A stretch of DNA of 64,000 nt from Olleya sediminilitoris (GCF_016785945.1 NZ_JAEMEF010000002.1:362953-426952), one strand, 5' to 3'; shown: positions 36,244 to 45,004, numbered from the stretch's first letter. A program made the numbers and translations. Notes: generated from the sequence alone by a model not told the origin.

Positions 36244-38292
36244 TTAATGAAGTGGATTGTCTTTTATGTATTGTTTTGCCTTTTTATGATAGTCATCTGA
36301 TGTGTTTGACCAATCTAATTTTGATTTTAATTCTAAGTTAATTTGATTCGCTATTATATCGCATAATCTTTTTAAACTCAACTTTGGGATGATATGTTCT
36401 TCTCTTAATGCTTCTATTACACCTCTTACTGTGCCTTTACTTCTATCACCTAAATTATACACACCATCTTTTGTAATTGCTAAGTCTTCGAGTAGTTTTA
36501 ATATATAATCTTGCTTCTCTTGATTTACAAATGTTTTAAAACTATCTGTTTCTTTTTCTAACAATAAAGGATCTGTTTGATTGGGTAATAAAGTGACAGG
36601 AAATATTTGAACTGTTTCTTTTATAAAGTCGGCTTCTATAGATAAAAACTCTTTAAATAAATCTGGGTATTTATCTTCTTTATCTTTGAAATTACTCTTT
36701 CTATCAGTTAAGTTTCTAAATTTTAATTCGCGATGTCTTAACTGTTTTAATCTACTTTGTATATATAATACTTTATTGTTTGGTTCTGCATTATCTAAAA
36801 CATCCTGTAAGCGTGATATACTTTTCTCAAATATTCTGCTATACTTTTCACGATGGTTATAAAAATGCATATCTAATGGTAATGACGTACTATGCATTTC
36901 TTTAAGAAAAGAATCCATTGCTTTATTTAATTCAATTGACAACTCTTTATCTAATACCATATCGTTAGTTAATGATAAAATCATTAAATGTGAAGTAGCA
37001 TCCTTTTTGAAGTAGATAGTTTTAGAATCAAAAAATTCATTAAACGTTAAAGAAATATGCCAACTGATATTTTGTAAAATATATGCTTCTTTTAAATTCC
37101 TTAAATATGCTGCTTCTTCATTATTAAATAATGCATTTATCTTAAAATCTGATATAAGCGGATTTCTATTTTCATCCCTTAATAGATAAAAAATTTGTTT
37201 GTTCTCAATGGTGTTATATTTATCTATTTGCTTTTCAAACTCATTTCTTAAATACTTACGAATCTCTTTTTTGCTTTTAGCTGAATCAAATACAAAATCT
37301 TGTATCTCATTAATTATAGGTTGTAGTTCTTTCTCTGCTTCTGCAATTTTTTGTTTTAATAAATCTTCCCAAACAGGATATTTAAAAGGCTCTTGAATAG
37401 ATTTCCCTTTAACAATATCCTTTAACCAAGATAAGAACACGTCAAGCGTATAAAACACCATATATTCATTACTAAACAGCGTTTTTGGCTTACTTGACAA
37501 CTTAGTTAATACTTTGCCTACTGTTGATGGATTTAAGCGTCTAAACTCTATTCTGTCATTAAAAAAAGATGGGTAATTATATAATAACAATTCATCATTA
37601 AAATTGTCTATATCAAAACCTTTAAAAGCAAATAGTTTAGATAGTATTCTTTTTATTTCTTTAGCATCGCTTAATGATTCTATTAATTCTTCTTCAAGTA
37701 TTTGAATTTGCTTATTAATAAACTCTAAAGGTTCATTTATTTTAGAACAATATTCTTGATGATTTTTTACTAACAACTCAACCTCATAAGAAACTACTTT
37801 TATAAGCCTATCAGATTGCCAAGTAACCATTTTATAATAGTCCTCTTTTTCTATATTATACTGGTTATCATAAGTAATAAGGTATTTACATTCTTTACCA
37901 GATAAAAAATCATTATAAGTAAATTTTGGTATTTGCTTTCTTGAATCACTAACTCTTTTATGTATTAGGTAATTAATTTTCCCTAAATAAATAGCTTCTT
38001 TTAATTCTGCAAATTCATCTACATTCAATAAGAAATGCCTGCTTGAAAATTGTGAAAGCAACCAATCTTTAGAGCTATGATTTTTTACATAATATGGATG
38101 TTTATTTTTATCAATTAGAGCTTTAATTTTGTTTTCTTCAGCTATTAGAAACTTAAATTCGTCAAAGTGTTCGAGGTTCTCAATCTTATTTAAAACGTTA
38201 GTTTTAAAATCTTGTTCTGCTGTTTGCACAGCTTCAGAATGAATGGTTTCAAATTGAGCCTTTAAAATAGTATTGATTGGTTTATTAAACAT
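36244..38292 (-). CDS. Large mobile-element protein of unknown function
   Basis: 682 residues, helical and charged, with no recognised catalytic motif. The C-terminal about 70 residues (GTVRGVIEALREEHIIPKLSLKRLCDIIANQINLEL) look like the short conserved C-terminal domain of regulators found on Bacteroidetes integrative elements. It starts 3 bp after the integrase stop, so the two are co-transcribed; a role in integration or maintenance is inferred from context. Confidence 0.6.
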   Translation of the reverse strand: MFNKPINTILKAQFETIHSEAVQTAEQDFKTNVLNKIENLEHFDEFKFLIAEENKIKALIDKNKHPYYVKNHSSKDWLLSQFSSRHFLLNVDEFAELKEAIYLGKINYLIHKRVSDSRKQIPKFTYNDFLSGKECKYLITYDNQYNIEKEDYYKMVTWQSDRLIKVVSYEVELLVKNHQEYCSKINEPLEFINKQIQILEEELIESLSDAKEIKRILSKLFAFKGFDIDNFNDELLLYNYPSFFNDRIEFRRLNPSTVGKVLTKLSSKPKTLFSNEYMVFYTLDVFLSWLKDIVKGKSIQEPFKYPVWEDLLKQKIAEAEKELQPIINEIQDFVFDSAKSKKEIRKYLRNEFEKQIDKYNTIENKQIFYLLRDENRNPLISDFKINALFNNEEAAYLRNLKEAYILQNISWHISLTFNEFFDSKTIYFKKDATSHLMILSLTNDMVLDKELSIELNKAMDSFLKEMHSTSLPLDMHFYNHREKYSRIFEKSISRLQDVLDNAEPNNKVLYIQSRLKQLRHRELKFRNLTDRKSNFKDKEDKYPDLFKEFLSIEADFIKETVQIFPVTLLPNQTDPLLLEKETDSFKTFVNQEKQDYILKLLEDLAITKDGVYNLGDRSKGTVRGVIEALREEHIIPKLSLKRLCDIIANQINLELKSKLDWSNTSDDYHKKAKQYIKDNPLH

Positions 38293-38295
38293 ATT

Positions 38296-39513
38296 CTAAT
38301 TGATGTATTTATCTACTGCATTATCTAATTCACTACTTATAATTTTTGCATATACTTGTGTTATTCCAATATCGGAATGATCCATTAATTTAGATACGTG
38401 TTCTATACGCATACCATTATTTAATGCTCTGGTAGCAAATGTATGTCTGCTAATATGAAAGGTTAAAGAAAAAGGTAATTCTAAAGTTTTACCCATTTTA
38501 GTTAAATACATATTGCTTAACGCTATTGCTTGTCTTACTACTTTTGCTCTTTGTTCTCTGTCTGTAAAATAATCGTTATCAATATTTGCGAAAGGAAATA
38601 TTATATCGTTTTGATTTACATTTTCTGTTTTATATTTTTCTAAAATATCTATTGCTACTTGCCCAATTCTAATACTGTGCTGTCTGTTTGTTTTGCGTAT
38701 TGTCTTAGTTATTTTATTCGTTTTAGCATTGTAATTATTCCACTTTAATTCTATTATATCGCCAAACCTTAAACCACCTGAAAAGACAGAAAATAAAAAC
38801 ATATCTTTTATAATTTGTGCCTTTGCTTTATCTGAAACCTCTAATTTAATAAAAGCTTCTAACTGTTCTGCTGTTAAAAAACGTTTTGTACTTTTTGCTT
38901 TCTTGACTTTAAATTTACTAAAAGGAAAATGATTTAACGGTATTAAATCCTCTCTCTGCGCTTCTTTAAACATTAGATTAAGAATCTTTAAAGAAAAATT
39001 TATCGTCGTATTATTGTTGCCTAAAGTGGTGCTACAGTAACCTGCATAGTCTTTTAATGTCGTTACCGTAATATCATCGAACATCAATTCTTTATGGCCT
39101 ATAAATTTTTCAAACTTTTTAAGGTAATTTTTATAGTTGTTATATGTTGATAGTGCTAAAGTGTCTTTTTGTTTTTCGCAACGATTGTATGCATACTCAA
39201 AGAAATTAACTAAAGGTTTCCCCTTGATAGCTTCTTTTAGTTTTCTTGCTGATGTAGATTGATTTTTAGTTTCTAAATCTGCTATTTGTCCTTGTGCATC
39301 TGCAACCTTTTGAGAGATGTATTTATTTAGGCGTGTAGAATTACTATGATTTTTCTTTACCTTTTGCTTTTCTTCATCCCATTCGTTAGGCTCTAATTTT
39401 AAGCTTAAAGAAATGAATTTAGTTTTTCGGTCTTTTATCACTCTTAAATACAAAGGTGCTTTTCCAGACTTATCTACTTTAGATTTTTTTAAAATTAGTT
39501 TTATTGATGCCAT
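38296..39513 (-). CDS. Tyrosine recombinase (site-specific integrase)
   Basis: 405 residues: an arm-DNA-binding domain (about 1-60, LILKKSKVDKSGKAPLYLRV), a SAM-like core-binding domain (about 100-190) and the catalytic domain. Catalytic residues are visible: Arg249 (SGGLRFGDI), His353-x-x-Arg356 (FHISRHTFA), His379 and Tyr388 (TQVYAKI). It belongs to the Bacteroidetes integrative-element class, not the integron IntI class: I do not see the IntI-specific additional helix. It is 181 bp from the right end of the island. Confidence 0.93.
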   Translation of the reverse strand: MASIKLILKKSKVDKSGKAPLYLRVIKDRKTKFISLSLKLEPNEWDEEKQKVKKNHSNSTRLNKYISQKVADAQGQIADLETKNQSTSARKLKEAIKGKPLVNFFEYAYNRCEKQKDTLALSTYNNYKNYLKKFEKFIGHKELMFDDITVTTLKDYAGYCSTTLGNNNTTINFSLKILNLMFKEAQREDLIPLNHFPFSKFKVKKAKSTKRFLTAEQLEAFIKLEVSDKAKAQIIKDMFLFSVFSGGLRFGDIIELKWNNYNAKTNKITKTIRKTNRQHSIRIGQVAIDILEKYKTENVNQNDIIFPFANIDNDYFTDREQRAKVVRQAIALSNMYLTKMGKTLELPFSLTFHISRHTFATRALNNGMRIEHVSKLMDHSDIGITQVYAKIISSELDNAVDKYIN

Positions 39514-39560
39514 AACTTATTGGTTTAGAACAGGTGCAACTGAGTGCAATCTAATACTAA

Positions 39561-39580
39561 GGTACAACAATAGGTACAAC
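39561..39580 (+). promoter_or_regulatory. Candidate integrase arm-type sites, right end
   Basis: Two GGTACAAC copies 12 bp apart between the integrase start and the right att repeat, matching the left-end pair. The integrase promoter region must overlap them. Confidence 0.6.
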
Positions 39581-39693
39581 AAACAATGCTTTTTATTGTA
39601 TTAAATTACATTATTTTGCATTACATAAAACAACAAAACCCTTTATTTATAAGGGTTTAAATGAAATTAAAAGAAATTGGATATAATAGTTAG

Positions 39694-39817
39694 ACAACAC
39701 CGTGTATAATTAATTGCTTGGTCACTGCCAACTTACGAACATTCCTGCGGAATATTCTATCTGTGATTTATTTGCTAAATTAGGTGCTTAACCACGCAAC
39801 TAACCATACACAACAAC
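39694..39817 (+). repeat. Right part of the interrupted attC-like element (with right att repeat)
   Basis: Begins with ACAACACCGTGT, the second copy of the island's 12-bp repeat. Arms GTGTATAATTAATTGC (39702-39717) and GCAACTAACCATACAC (39796-39811) pair with three A-C mismatches, all bottom-strand wobbles. Central hairpin GAACATTCC-TGC-GGAATATTC. Ends at the GTT of cassette 3. Confidence 0.8.
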
Positions 39818-39836
39818 GTTGCCAGTAATTTGAAAA

Positions 39837-40640
39837 ATGACAATACTTAAAGCAATCTTACTAACTTTACTATTGATTTTTGTGTTTAGCTTGACTCAAG
39901 TTGGATTTGGATTTATATTCTATAAAACTGAAATATTACCTGAATATTTACAGAAACACATTGGAATAACTACGGTCATATCATTTCTTGTAGCTTATGT
40001 AGTTATGTTTATATTTTTTTGGAAACCCAAAGCAAAAATTAAAAAAACGCTGAATTTCAGAAACTACGAACTAAAGATTTTACCTTATTTAATTTTAATA
40101 GTTTTTGGACTTCAGTTATTAGATAGACCATTTTGGGATTTAGAAAGGATATGGAATTATTTAAACTACTCGGAATTTGAAACTGATTTTAGCACTTTTA
40201 ATGGATTTAGTCCAGACTTTTTATATGGAACAATTTCAACTCTAATAATCTCGCCTATTTGCGAGGAATTATTCTTTAGAAAATTCTTATTGAAAAAATT
40301 AATGGAACAAAACAGTCAAAAGATTGGAATCATAATTTCAAGTTTATGTTTTGCAATTATTCACATTGAAACACCATATAATTTAATTCCTACATTCATT
40401 TTTGGAATTATAAGCAGTTTGATTTTTATAAAAACAAAGAAAATAGGTTACTCAATTTTATTACATTTTTTAGTCAATTTATTGGTTCAGACTTTATACG
40501 TATTTGACTTTACTTTTGACAGGTGGTTGTTAGATTTAAATTTTAATTTTATATATTGGATTATGTTTTTAATCGGAATTGGAATAACATATTTCGGAAT
40601 AAAAAAACTACTGGCAACACCGTATAAAATTAATGGCTAG
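39837..40640 (+). CDS. Cassette 3: CPBP family glutamic intramembrane protease
   Basis: 267 residues, about eight hydrophobic helices. Motif 1 is CEELFFR (Glu143, Glu144, Arg148), motif 2 IIHIE (His176) and motif 3 HFLVN (His210, Asn214), so the active site is complete. The family cleaves membrane substrates; some bacterial members give bacteriocin self-immunity. The cassette begins GTTGCCAGTA and ends TACTGGCAAC. The reading frame runs through that end and stops at a TAG inside the following attC-like element. Confidence 0.88.
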   Translation: MTILKAILLTLLLIFVFSLTQVGFGFIFYKTEILPEYLQKHIGITTVISFLVAYVVMFIFFWKPKAKIKKTLNFRNYELKILPYLILIVFGLQLLDRPFWDLERIWNYLNYSEFETDFSTFNGFSPDFLYGTISTLIISPICEELFFRKFLLKKLMEQNSQKIGIIISSLCFAIIHIETPYNLIPTFIFGIISSLIFIKTKKIGYSILLHFLVNLLVQTLYVFDFTFDRWLLDLNFNFIYWIMFLIGIGITYFGIKKLLATPYKING

Positions 40641-40735
40641 TTTTCGCCTACTTACGAAAATCCTCGCGGATTTTCTATCTGGTTTTTATTTGCTAAATTA
40701 GGTACTTAAACACGCCACTAATCTTATACAAACAC
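40609..40735 (+). repeat. attC-like element after cassette 3
   Basis: First half-site TACTGGCAAC is the complement of cassette 3's start. Arms GTATAAAATTAATGGC (40622-40637) and GCCACTAATCTTATAC (40714-40729) pair with two bottom-strand wobbles; the GGC/GCC end replaces the TTGC/GCAA of other copies, a paired change. Hairpin GAAAATCC-TCGC-GGATTTTC. 127 bp. Confidence 0.82.
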
Positions 40736-40762
40736 GTTGTACACCATTAGAAAAAAACAAAA

Positions 40763-41395
40763 TTGAGCAAAGAAAAAGAAGAAAATAAAGAATTATCGAA
40801 TTCATTAGTTGAAACAATTTCTAGTTCTGATTTGACTAATATTGGAAAAGATATTCTTGAAATCGGAGTTGATAGAATATTAACAGATGGTCTTTTAAAG
40901 GAAATTCCAGTAATAAATGTTGCTACTGGATTTTGGAAAACTGGAATTGCAATACGAGATTACAGATTTATTACAAAACTTCTTCATTTTTTAAACGAAT
41001 CGTCCAAGCTAACTCTAAAGCAAAGAGAAGAAATTATAAATAAGCTTGAAGACGATAAATATCAATCAGAAGCTGGAGAGAAATTAATTTCTATAATTGA
41101 CAATTTAGAAACAAAATCTAAAGCTAAATTAATAGGAAAAGCAATATGTCTTTTTGGGAATGATATAATATCACGTGATGAATTTTGGAGAATTTCATTC
41201 ATTATAGAAAAACTTCCAACATCTGATATTAATGCACTGAAAAACTGGAAAGAAACCGATTTAAACAAAGTTGAACATATAAGAAAACATCTTTATATGT
41301 CTGTTGGTTTAGGATGGTTTGTACTTGATATGTCATCTACTGGATTTGTATGGACAGAAAGACTTTGCGAAATTATATCTGAACATTTAATCTAA
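40763..41395 (+). CDS. Cassette 4: soluble protein of unknown function
   Basis: 210 residues starting from a TTG 27 bp after the cassette boundary; there is no ATG early in the frame. The middle (LLKEIPVINVATGFWKTGIAIRDYRF, then a helical segment) looks amphipathic. I do not recognise the family. The cassette begins GTTGTACACC and ends GGTGTACAAC. Confidence 0.6.
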   Translation: MSKEKEENKELSNSLVETISSSDLTNIGKDILEIGVDRILTDGLLKEIPVINVATGFWKTGIAIRDYRFITKLLHFLNESSKLTLKQREEIINKLEDDKYQSEAGEKLISIIDNLETKSKAKLIGKAICLFGNDIISRDEFWRISFIIEKLPTSDINALKNWKETDLNKVEHIRKHLYMSVGLGWFVLDMSSTGFVWTERLCEIISEHLI

Positions 41396-41402
41396 AAATA
41401 AC

Positions 41403-41530
41403 GGTGTACAACACAGTATATAATTTATTGCTAGTTCTAGCCTACTTACGAAAATCCTCGCGGATTTTCTATTCGGTTTTTATTTGCTAAATTAGGTGCT
41501 TAAAACACGCAACAAACCATATACAACAAC
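41403..41530 (+). repeat. attC-like element after cassette 4
   Basis: Half-site GGTGTACAAC complements cassette 4's start. Arms GTATATAATTTATTGC and GCAACAAACCATATAC pair with three bottom-strand wobbles. Hairpin GAAAATCC-TCGC-GGATTTTC. 128 bp. Confidence 0.82.
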
Positions 41531-41556
41531 GTTGGCAGTAATTACGACCCTAAAAA

Positions 41557-42024
41557 ATGAGCATATTTAAAAACCTATTTGGTACAAGGCGCAAAGAAAA
41601 TAATAAGAGTGCAAAACAGAATGAAATGGAATCTCAAATTGTATCAAACGAAAAGGGAATTACGATTTCAAACCAAGCCAAAGTTAACTTTGCAGATTAC
41701 TTTTCTGAAAGTGATATTAATCTTCCTGAAATAATGGTGATTAACAAAGTATATGATTTAGGAATTGGAGGATGGAACATTAAAGCTCGAATTTATGGAA
41801 CTCAAGAGAACTATTATATTGACTTTTTTGCTGTTCATCGAATGACTAATAGTAGGCACGAAAGACTAAAACCTGACGGAAAACTTGAAGGATTAGAATA
41901 CTTGTGGGAATTTGGATATCAGGTTTACGAAAACGATCCTGAAAGAACTGAAAGGGAGAAACAAAAGAGAATTAAAGAAAATGATAAAGTAATCGAAATT
42001 CTAAAGAAAAAAGGGTTTTATTAA
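41557..42024 (+). CDS. Cassette 5: protein of unknown function
   Basis: 155 residues. The N-terminal 35 residues are polar and probably disordered; the core is INLPEIMVINKVYDLGIGGWNIKARIYGTQENYYIDFFAVHRMTN, and the C-terminus is a charged helix. Family not recognised, no signal peptide. Ends 6 bp before the cassette end TACTGCCAAC, which is the complement of its start GTTGGCAGTA. Confidence 0.6.
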   Translation: MSIFKNLFGTRRKENNKSAKQNEMESQIVSNEKGITISNQAKVNFADYFSESDINLPEIMVINKVYDLGIGGWNIKARIYGTQENYYIDFFAVHRMTNSRHERLKPDGKLEGLEYLWEFGYQVYENDPERTEREKQKRIKENDKVIEILKKKGFY

Positions 42025-42030
42025 AATAAC

Positions 42031-42224
42031 TACTGCCAACACGGTGTATAAAACATAGCTAATAAGTATTTAACCGAAAGGTAGTTGCGTATTTTCGAAG
42101 ACCGCCAAATTTTTAATTTGGCTTTTAAATAGAGAAAAATTAAAAACAAAATATAAAAATTCGGCTATGTGTTAATCCGAAAAGTTAGTGTCTTTTTGCA
42201 CGCTACGTTCCATACACAAGTCCG
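42031..42224 (+). repeat. Long variant attC-like element after cassette 5
   Basis: Half-site TACTGCCAAC. Arms GTGTATAAAACATAGC and GCTACGTTCCATACAC pair with three bottom-strand wobbles. At 194 bp it is about 66 bp longer than the others; the central hairpin is replaced by a different one (CCAAATT-TTT-AATTTGG). This mirrors integron attC sites, which vary mainly in the central loop. Confidence 0.78.
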
Positions 42225-42244
42225 TTACCCAACATTTGAAAAAA

Positions 42245-42826
42245 ATGCGAACTGAAATTAAATATTTAGAACTTAAAAGCGGATTTTCTGGAAATGGTCC
42301 AGCTTGGATTGGACTTGTTTCCTTCTCGAAAAGCGGAAAAACAATTTACTTTGACGGAAAAGCATTTAAAAGTCTCGATGGAACTGGAATTAGCGGAAAT
42401 TATTTTGACTTGGAAACTGGAGATGAATATTGGATTTCGGGAGTTAAAAAAGATATGTCTGACCGACACAAGTTTGGCGGAGGAAAAATATTTGTGGAAA
42501 AACGGATTTTAAGTGAGTATTTGCAAATAGTTGGTAAATCGGAATTACCAAAAACTGATTACGAATTGACAAAAGTGGAAACTGAAAAGCCGATTAATAG
42601 AATAAATGAACTTGAAAATGAGTCTCTCGAACCGACTGAATTTGGACAAGAATTATATTTCAAAGAACCAAACGAATTAAAAGATAACGAAATTGAACAT
42701 TTAATTGCAGAATTAATTGAAGACGAGAAAAGTGTTCAGTTCAATAAAGCTCGTAGGACTTATAAGAAAAAACGAATTGAATTAGAAGCGGAATTAGAAA
42801 AACGTGGAATAAAAAACGTTGGGTAA
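42245..42826 (+). CDS. Cassette 6: protein of unknown function
   Basis: 193 residues from ATG 42245, 20 bp after the boundary GTTACCCAAC; an upstream in-frame GTG at 42188 lies in the attC-like element and is rejected. The N-terminal domain (IKYLELKSGFSGNGPAWIGLVSFSKSGKTIYFDGKAFKS) resembles a family widespread in Bacteroidetes and Proteobacteria with no known role. The C-terminal part is a charged helix. The stop codon TAA lies inside the cassette's end GTTGGGTAAC, so the recombination half-site provides the end of the protein. Confidence 0.68.
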   Translation: MRTEIKYLELKSGFSGNGPAWIGLVSFSKSGKTIYFDGKAFKSLDGTGISGNYFDLETGDEYWISGVKKDMSDRHKFGGGKIFVEKRILSEYLQIVGKSELPKTDYELTKVETEKPINRINELENESLEPTEFGQELYFKEPNELKDNEIEHLIAELIEDEKSVQFNKARRTYKKKRIELEAELEKRGIKNVG

Positions 42827-42945
42827 CACCGTGTATAATTCATTGCTAGTTATAGCCTACTTACGAAAGTCCTCGCGGACTTTCTATCTGTGATTTATTT
42901 GCTAACTTTAGTGCTTAAACACGCAACGAAATCATACACTAGACC
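42818..42945 (+). repeat. attC-like element after cassette 6
   Basis: Half-site GTTGGGTAAC complements cassette 6's start. Arms GTGTATAATTCATTGC and GCAACGAAATCATACAC pair with wobbles and one bulge. Hairpin GAAAGTCC-TCGC-GGACTTTC, a paired change relative to GAAAATCC/GGATTTTC. 128 bp. Confidence 0.82.
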
Positions 42946-42964
42946 GTTGTACACAATATTCAAA

Positions 42965-43333
42965 ATGAAATTAATTGACAATTATATATTAGATAATAAT
43001 GAAAAGATCAAAGATAAATTTTTGAATAAAACTGATATGGTAAAAACTGAACTCGAAAAAGTTATCTCTTTCTTGAAATCGGGTAATGGCTACGTTAGTT
43101 TATCTTCAAAATGGCAATGTGAATTTTGTACTGAAAAACTGACTAGACTCTATTCAACAGATGGGAAATGGATTTGGGGAAAATGGATAATTCACTACAT
43201 TGAAAAACACAATGTAAATTTGCCTGTAGAATTCATAAATGACATGAAAAAGTTTAATTATAAATCTCAAAAATTATCAGAAGAACAGATTAATTCATTG
43301 ATAAATGGAGAGACTGAAGAAATTTCATATTGA
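42965..43333 (+). CDS. Cassette 7: protein of unknown function
   Basis: 122 residues from ATG 42965 (MKLIDNYILDNNEKIKD), 19 bp after the boundary GTTGTACAC; the frame is open upstream only inside the repeat element. It holds SSKWQCEFCTEKL (two cysteines) and a tryptophan-rich stretch (WIWGKWIIHYIEKH). Family unknown. The cassette ends GTGTACAAC. Confidence 0.6.
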   Translation: MKLIDNYILDNNEKIKDKFLNKTDMVKTELEKVISFLKSGNGYVSLSSKWQCEFCTEKLTRLYSTDGKWIWGKWIIHYIEKHNVNLPVEFINDMKKFNYKSQKLSEEQINSLINGETEEISY

Positions 43334-43363
43334 ACTTAATGACAAAAAAAATCTAAAAATAAA

Positions 43364-43492
43364 GTGTACAACAAAGCGTATAATTAATTGCGGCTGAATT
43401 TCCTCATCGGAAATTCAATCTTATTAATTATCTTTCCGAAACAACGGAAAAGAACTCGCGTCCTTTTCCCGCAAAAAATCATACACAAATAC
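43364..43492 (+). repeat. attC-like element after cassette 7
   Basis: Half-site GTGTACAAC complements cassette 7's start. Left arm GCGTATAATTAATTGCGG and right arm CCGCAAAAAATCATACAC pair less well than other copies. Hairpin GAATTTCC-tcatc-GGAAATTC. 129 bp. Confidence 0.75.
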
Positions 43493-43508
43493 GTTGTACA
43501 CCATTTGA

Positions 43509-44051
43509 ATGAAACAATTTTTAGTAATAATAATTCTTCTGTCCTATAATCTCTCAAATGCTCAACATTCGGAAAGATTCGAAGAAATTTTAAGCGAATT
43601 AAAAGAAATCGAGTCGAAAGCTGATACTATACGTTATGGTAATGGAAAAGCTTGGTGGATAAGCACTCTGACAACGTATGAACATAATACTGAAAAATAC
43701 TCTACTTATACTGGAAGACAAGTTCAATATTACAGAAATGGACAAATCGCGAGCGAAATTTTAATGGACAAATATGGTAACATTCTCAGTTGGAATGGAT
43801 TTGACCGATTAGGGAATAAGACAATTGAATCCCTAACTACCGAAATTGATTCAGACGCATCGGACTTAAGTGAATTTTTCACTTCTGAAAAACATATAAA
43901 CTTCAAAAGACATATTAAACTATATAAATGTTCGAAAAAGTTGGGTGTTTGTTATTTACACAAGGAAGGTCAGAGAATTAATGGAAAGAAAAAGGGTTTA
44001 TGGAAAACCTATTCCGAAAATGGTGATGTGAAAAAAGAAAAAGTTTATTAA
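43509..44051 (+). CDS. Cassette 8: exported protein with MORN-like repeats
   Basis: 180 residues with a signal peptide (MKQFLVIIILLSYNLSNAQ). Repeats of the MORN/YwqK type follow (YYRNGQIASEILMDKYGNILSW; GKKKGLWKTYSENGDVKK). These repeats often occur in surface or periplasmic proteins of Bacteroidetes. Start is 6 bp after the 10-bp cassette start sequence GTTGTACACC. Confidence 0.7.
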   Translation: MKQFLVIIILLSYNLSNAQHSERFEEILSELKEIESKADTIRYGNGKAWWISTLTTYEHNTEKYSTYTGRQVQYYRNGQIASEILMDKYGNILSWNGFDRLGNKTIESLTTEIDSDASDLSEFFTSEKHINFKRHIKLYKCSKKLGVCYLHKEGQRINGKKKGLWKTYSENGDVKKEKVY

Positions 44052-44058
44052 TAAACGT

Positions 44059-44187
44059 TGTACAACAACGTGTATAATTAATTGCTATGGCAATTGCTTA
44101 TTTGGAAAATTCCTTCGGAATTTTCTCTGGCACGTTTTTGTTTACTAAATTAGTTACTTATACACGCAACTAACCATACACAACAAC
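44059..44187 (+). repeat. attC-like element after cassette 8
   Basis: Half-site TGTACAAC complements 8 bp of cassette 8's start; the match then fails. Arms GTGTATAATTAATTGC and GCAACTAACCATACAC are identical to those of the island-interrupted element. Hairpin GAAAATTCC-TTC-GGAATTTTC. 129 bp. Confidence 0.78.
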
Positions 44188-44240
44188 GTTGCCAGCAAGT
44201 GAGGACAAAGAATACACATTTAAAAATCGAAAAATAAAAT

Positions 44241-44852
44241 ATGAAATATTTAATCTGCTTTGGACTATTAATGAGTAGTTTATTATGTAGTGGTCAAACG
44301 AGAGAAAAAGGAAATATTGAATTAACACCGATAGTTGGATATAGTGCTTCTTATCAATTAGACTCATTCCTTTTTGGCTCATCATCAGTTTCTGGAATTC
44401 AATTAGGAATTTATGGAAATTATTTTTTTAACAACAGATGGAGTTTGCGTACAGGTTTGTTATATCAAAAAATGGGAACTAACAATGTTGACTTTTCAAT
44501 TTTCACCAACGAATATTACGAAAGAACAAATTACATTACAGTTCCATTGACTGTAAATTATCATTTCGGATCAAAACGGAACTGGTTCTTGAATTATGGA
44601 ATAGGTGTCGGATTTTTGACTAATGCAGAAGCAAATTATAATGACGGAAATGGATTTGTTGAAATAAATAACTTGGCGAATTCTACTCAATTTGGAATTA
44701 ACGGTGGAATTGGATATAAATTTAAAATATCGCCTAATTTTTTAATGGTCGTTGAAAATTCAAATTTAATTGGATTAACTGACTCTACTGAACAAAGAAG
44801 TGGAAAGAATTTTTATATGAGCTTTAATATTGGTGCTATTTTTAAAATCTAA
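44241..44852 (+). CDS. Cassette 9: outer-membrane beta-barrel (porin family) protein
   Basis: 203 residues with a signal peptide (MKYLICFGLLMSSLLCSGQ) and alternating beta strands of an OMP_b-brl/PorT-like barrel (GIQLGIYGNYFFNNRWSLRTGLLYQKMG; FLNYGIGVGFLTNAEANYN; NGGIGYKF), with the expected terminal strand (FYMSFNIGAIFKI). The longest matching cassette ends are here: GTTGCCAGCAAGTG and CACTTGCTGGCAAC, 14 bp. Confidence 0.82.
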   Translation: MKYLICFGLLMSSLLCSGQTREKGNIELTPIVGYSASYQLDSFLFGSSSVSGIQLGIYGNYFFNNRWSLRTGLLYQKMGTNNVDFSIFTNEYYERTNYITVPLTVNYHFGSKRNWFLNYGIGVGFLTNAEANYNDGNGFVEINNLANSTQFGINGGIGYKFKISPNFLMVVENSNLIGLTDSTEQRSGKNFYMSFNIGAIFKI

Positions 44853-44872
44853 AAATAGAAAGTACGAATTAA

Positions 44873-45004
44873 CACTTGCTGGCAACACCGTATATAATTT
44901 ATTGCTAGTTCTAGCCTACTTACGAAAATCCTCGCGGATTTTCTATTCGGTTTTTATTTGCTAACTTAGTTCCTTAAATCACGCAACTAAGCATACACAA
45001 ACAC
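44873..45004 (+). repeat. attC-like element after cassette 9
   Basis: Half-site CACTTGCTGGCAAC complements 14 bp of cassette 9's start. Left arm GTATATAATTTATTGC; right arm GCAACTAAGCATACAC pairs imperfectly. Hairpin GAAAATCC-TCGC-GGATTTTC. 132 bp. Confidence 0.8.

Larger units (their letters stand above)
22977..39705. mobile_element. 16.7-kb integrated island carrying a type I restriction system
   Basis: Bounded by a 12-bp direct repeat (ACAACACCGTGT; left copy 22965-22976, right copy 39694-39705). It has a tyrosine integrase at the right end, an excisionase-like HTH gene and a probable replication initiator. Paired GGTACAAC sites lie near both ends (23038-23045 and 23049-23056; 39561-39568 and 39573-39580), which look like integrase arm sites. 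Almost all genes are on the minus strand. It sits inside an attC-like element. No relaxase or conjugation genes are evident, so it would be a non-conjugative integrative element. Confidence 0.82.

Noticed and set aside
38296..39513. The tyrosine recombinase as the integron integrase of the array
   Set aside because: It has the arm-binding domain of Bacteroidetes integrative elements, lies inside an island that itself interrupts the array, and I see no IntI-specific insertion. It explains the island, not the cassettes.
22977..39705. tRNA gene as integration site of the island
   Set aside because: Neither end carries tRNA-like sequence; the repeat is part of the attC-like element.
42188..42244. 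Upstream GTG start for the cassette 6 gene
   Set aside because: It lies inside the repeat element and crosses the unit boundary; ATG 42245 fits other units.
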